The translations under genes were made by a program, and so were the position numbers. Source: CAZMCT01 sp964564785 (lineage in GTDB: Bacteria > Planctomycetota > Phycisphaerae > UBA1845 > Fen-1342). Taken from it: DNA of 53,849 nt. The stretch spans positions 1 through 53,849 of the forward strand of contig CAZMCT010000009.1 in NCBI GenBank assembly GCA_964564785.1, in the 5' to 3' direction. Below, one piece after another: positions 53,208 to 53,849 of the stretch; position 1 is the first letter of the stretch, and every line of letters starts with the position of its first letter. The notes beneath the pieces were generated by a model, which searched no databases, was not told the DNA's origin, and was given only the letters and a program-made list of their open reading frames with translations.

Positions 53208-53792
53208 TCACGCCGAATACAGCGTGCCCGCATTCACCACGGGTTGGGCCGCCTGCTCGCCGCACAGCACCACCAGCAAGTTGCTGACCATCGCCGCTTT
53301 GCGCTCGTCGTCCAGCTCGACCGTCTTCTTCTGCTCCAGGCGCTCGAGCGCCAGCTCGACCATGCTCACCGCACCCTCCACGATCCGGAGCCGGGCCGCC
53401 ACGATCGCCTCTGCCTGCTGCCGCCGCAGCATCGCCCCCGCGATTTCCGGGGCGTACGCCAGGTGGCTCAGCCGCGCCTCCTCGACGACCACGCCCGCCC
53501 GCGTCAGCCGCTCCTGGAGCTCATGCTGCAAATCGCGCGAGACGTCATCCATGCTCCCCCGCAGCGACAGCTCGCCGTCCACCTGCGTGTCGTACGGATA
53601 GCGGCTCGCCAAATGCCGCAACGCCGACTCGCTCTGGATCCGCACGTAGTCGCGGTAGTCATCCACGTCGAACGTCGCCTGGGCCGTGTTCTGCACCCGC
53701 CAGACGACCACCGCCGCGATCTCCGTGGGGTTGCCACGCTGGTCGTTGACCTTCAGCGTGTCGGTGTTGAAGTTCCGCGTCCGCAGCGACAC
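53208..53792 (-). CDS. SPFH/band-7 domain protein, 5' part missing or disrupted
   Basis: 194 residues of an SPFH (stomatin/prohibitin) protein: VSLRTRNFNTDTLKVNDQRG, VVVWRVQNTAQATFDVDDY, SLRGSMDDVSRDLQHELQER, ARLSHLAYAPEIAGAMLRRQ. The tail contains VELDDERKAAMVSNLLVVLC. Family members carry an N-terminal membrane anchor and about 60-90 more residues before VSLR. Here the frame upstream hits TAA at 53805-53807 after only five codons, so the GTG at 53792 is unlikely to be the native start. The gene is broken, frameshifted, or joined to unrelated DNA within the last 60 bp of the window. Confidence 0.75.
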   Translation of the reverse strand: MSLRTRNFNTDTLKVNDQRGNPTEIAAVVVWRVQNTAQATFDVDDYRDYVRIQSESALRHLASRYPYDTQVDGELSLRGSMDDVSRDLQHELQERLTRAGVVVEEARLSHLAYAPEIAGAMLRRQQAEAIVAARLRIVEGAVSMVELALERLEQKKTVELDDERKAAMVSNLLVVLCGEQAAQPVVNAGTLYSA

Positions 53793-53849
53793 CTTGATCC
53801 GGGATTATTCACCATCCCGGTGCTGATAGCATAACGCGTTGCGGCGGGG

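Overview
The window is a GC-rich bacterial chromosome segment (mostly well above 60% GC) that looks like Planctomycetota, most likely a Phycisphaerae-type lineage. The main clue is a recurring C-terminal tail built on GD(L/M)(N/D)C..(.)V.F.DINPFVLAL, the 'GC-type dockerin' seen on large secreted proteins of that group. It ends six proteins here, and a related pair of calcium-loop motifs sits inside a seventh. No rRNA, tRNA, CRISPR array, phage or transposase was recognised; the taxon is inferred from protein style, not from a marker gene.

Layout. 0-5 kb: an HtrA protease, divergent from a two-gene lysine catabolism unit in which lysine-ketoglutarate reductase and saccharopine dehydrogenase are separate proteins. 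5-11 kb: housekeeping (metG, tyrS, an rRNA-type methyltransferase, a GT2 glycosyltransferase) plus an unlisted 26-residue membrane peptide gene with its own terminator. 11-18 kb: a secreted metallophosphoesterase, a secreted HExxH protease and a secreted arginine-deiminase-family enzyme, the last two with dockerin tails. 18-26 kb: a hydrogenase locus on the minus strand. 26-29 kb: an OmpA-like lipoprotein, an HTH protein with C-terminal membrane segments, and a small membrane-anchored protein. 29-42 kb: two MerR/B12-fold regulator paralogues about 11 kb apart, enclosing a DCC-family protein, a DUF4397 protein, a secreted ankyrin-M14 peptidase, a lipoprotein, a secreted M36-like protease and a DUF378 membrane protein. 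42-54 kb: an ABC-2 exporter, guaA, a thiamine-binding-type protein, a GltA/NfnA-like flavoprotein pair, a secreted GH13 amylase, a ribbon-helix-helix protein and an SPFH protein whose N-terminus is not readable at the window edge.

The most unusual content is the hydrogenase locus. A single promoter-like site precedes a secreted protein that joins a thioredoxin-like (Omp28-type) domain, thrombospondin-3-like calcium repeats, a dockerin-like segment and a nine-CxxCH cytochrome. It is translationally coupled to a Tat-exported [NiFe] hydrogenase small subunit, then the large subunit, its maturation protease and a one-haem dockerin protein. A haem-free Omp28-type/dockerin paralogue follows. The inferred job is hydrogen oxidation outside the inner membrane, with electrons passed to a multihaem protein that may be attached to a surface scaffold. 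A second point of interest is the pair of CarH-like regulators, both lacking the usual cobalt-ligating histidine, one of them behind two clusters of 9-bp direct repeats.
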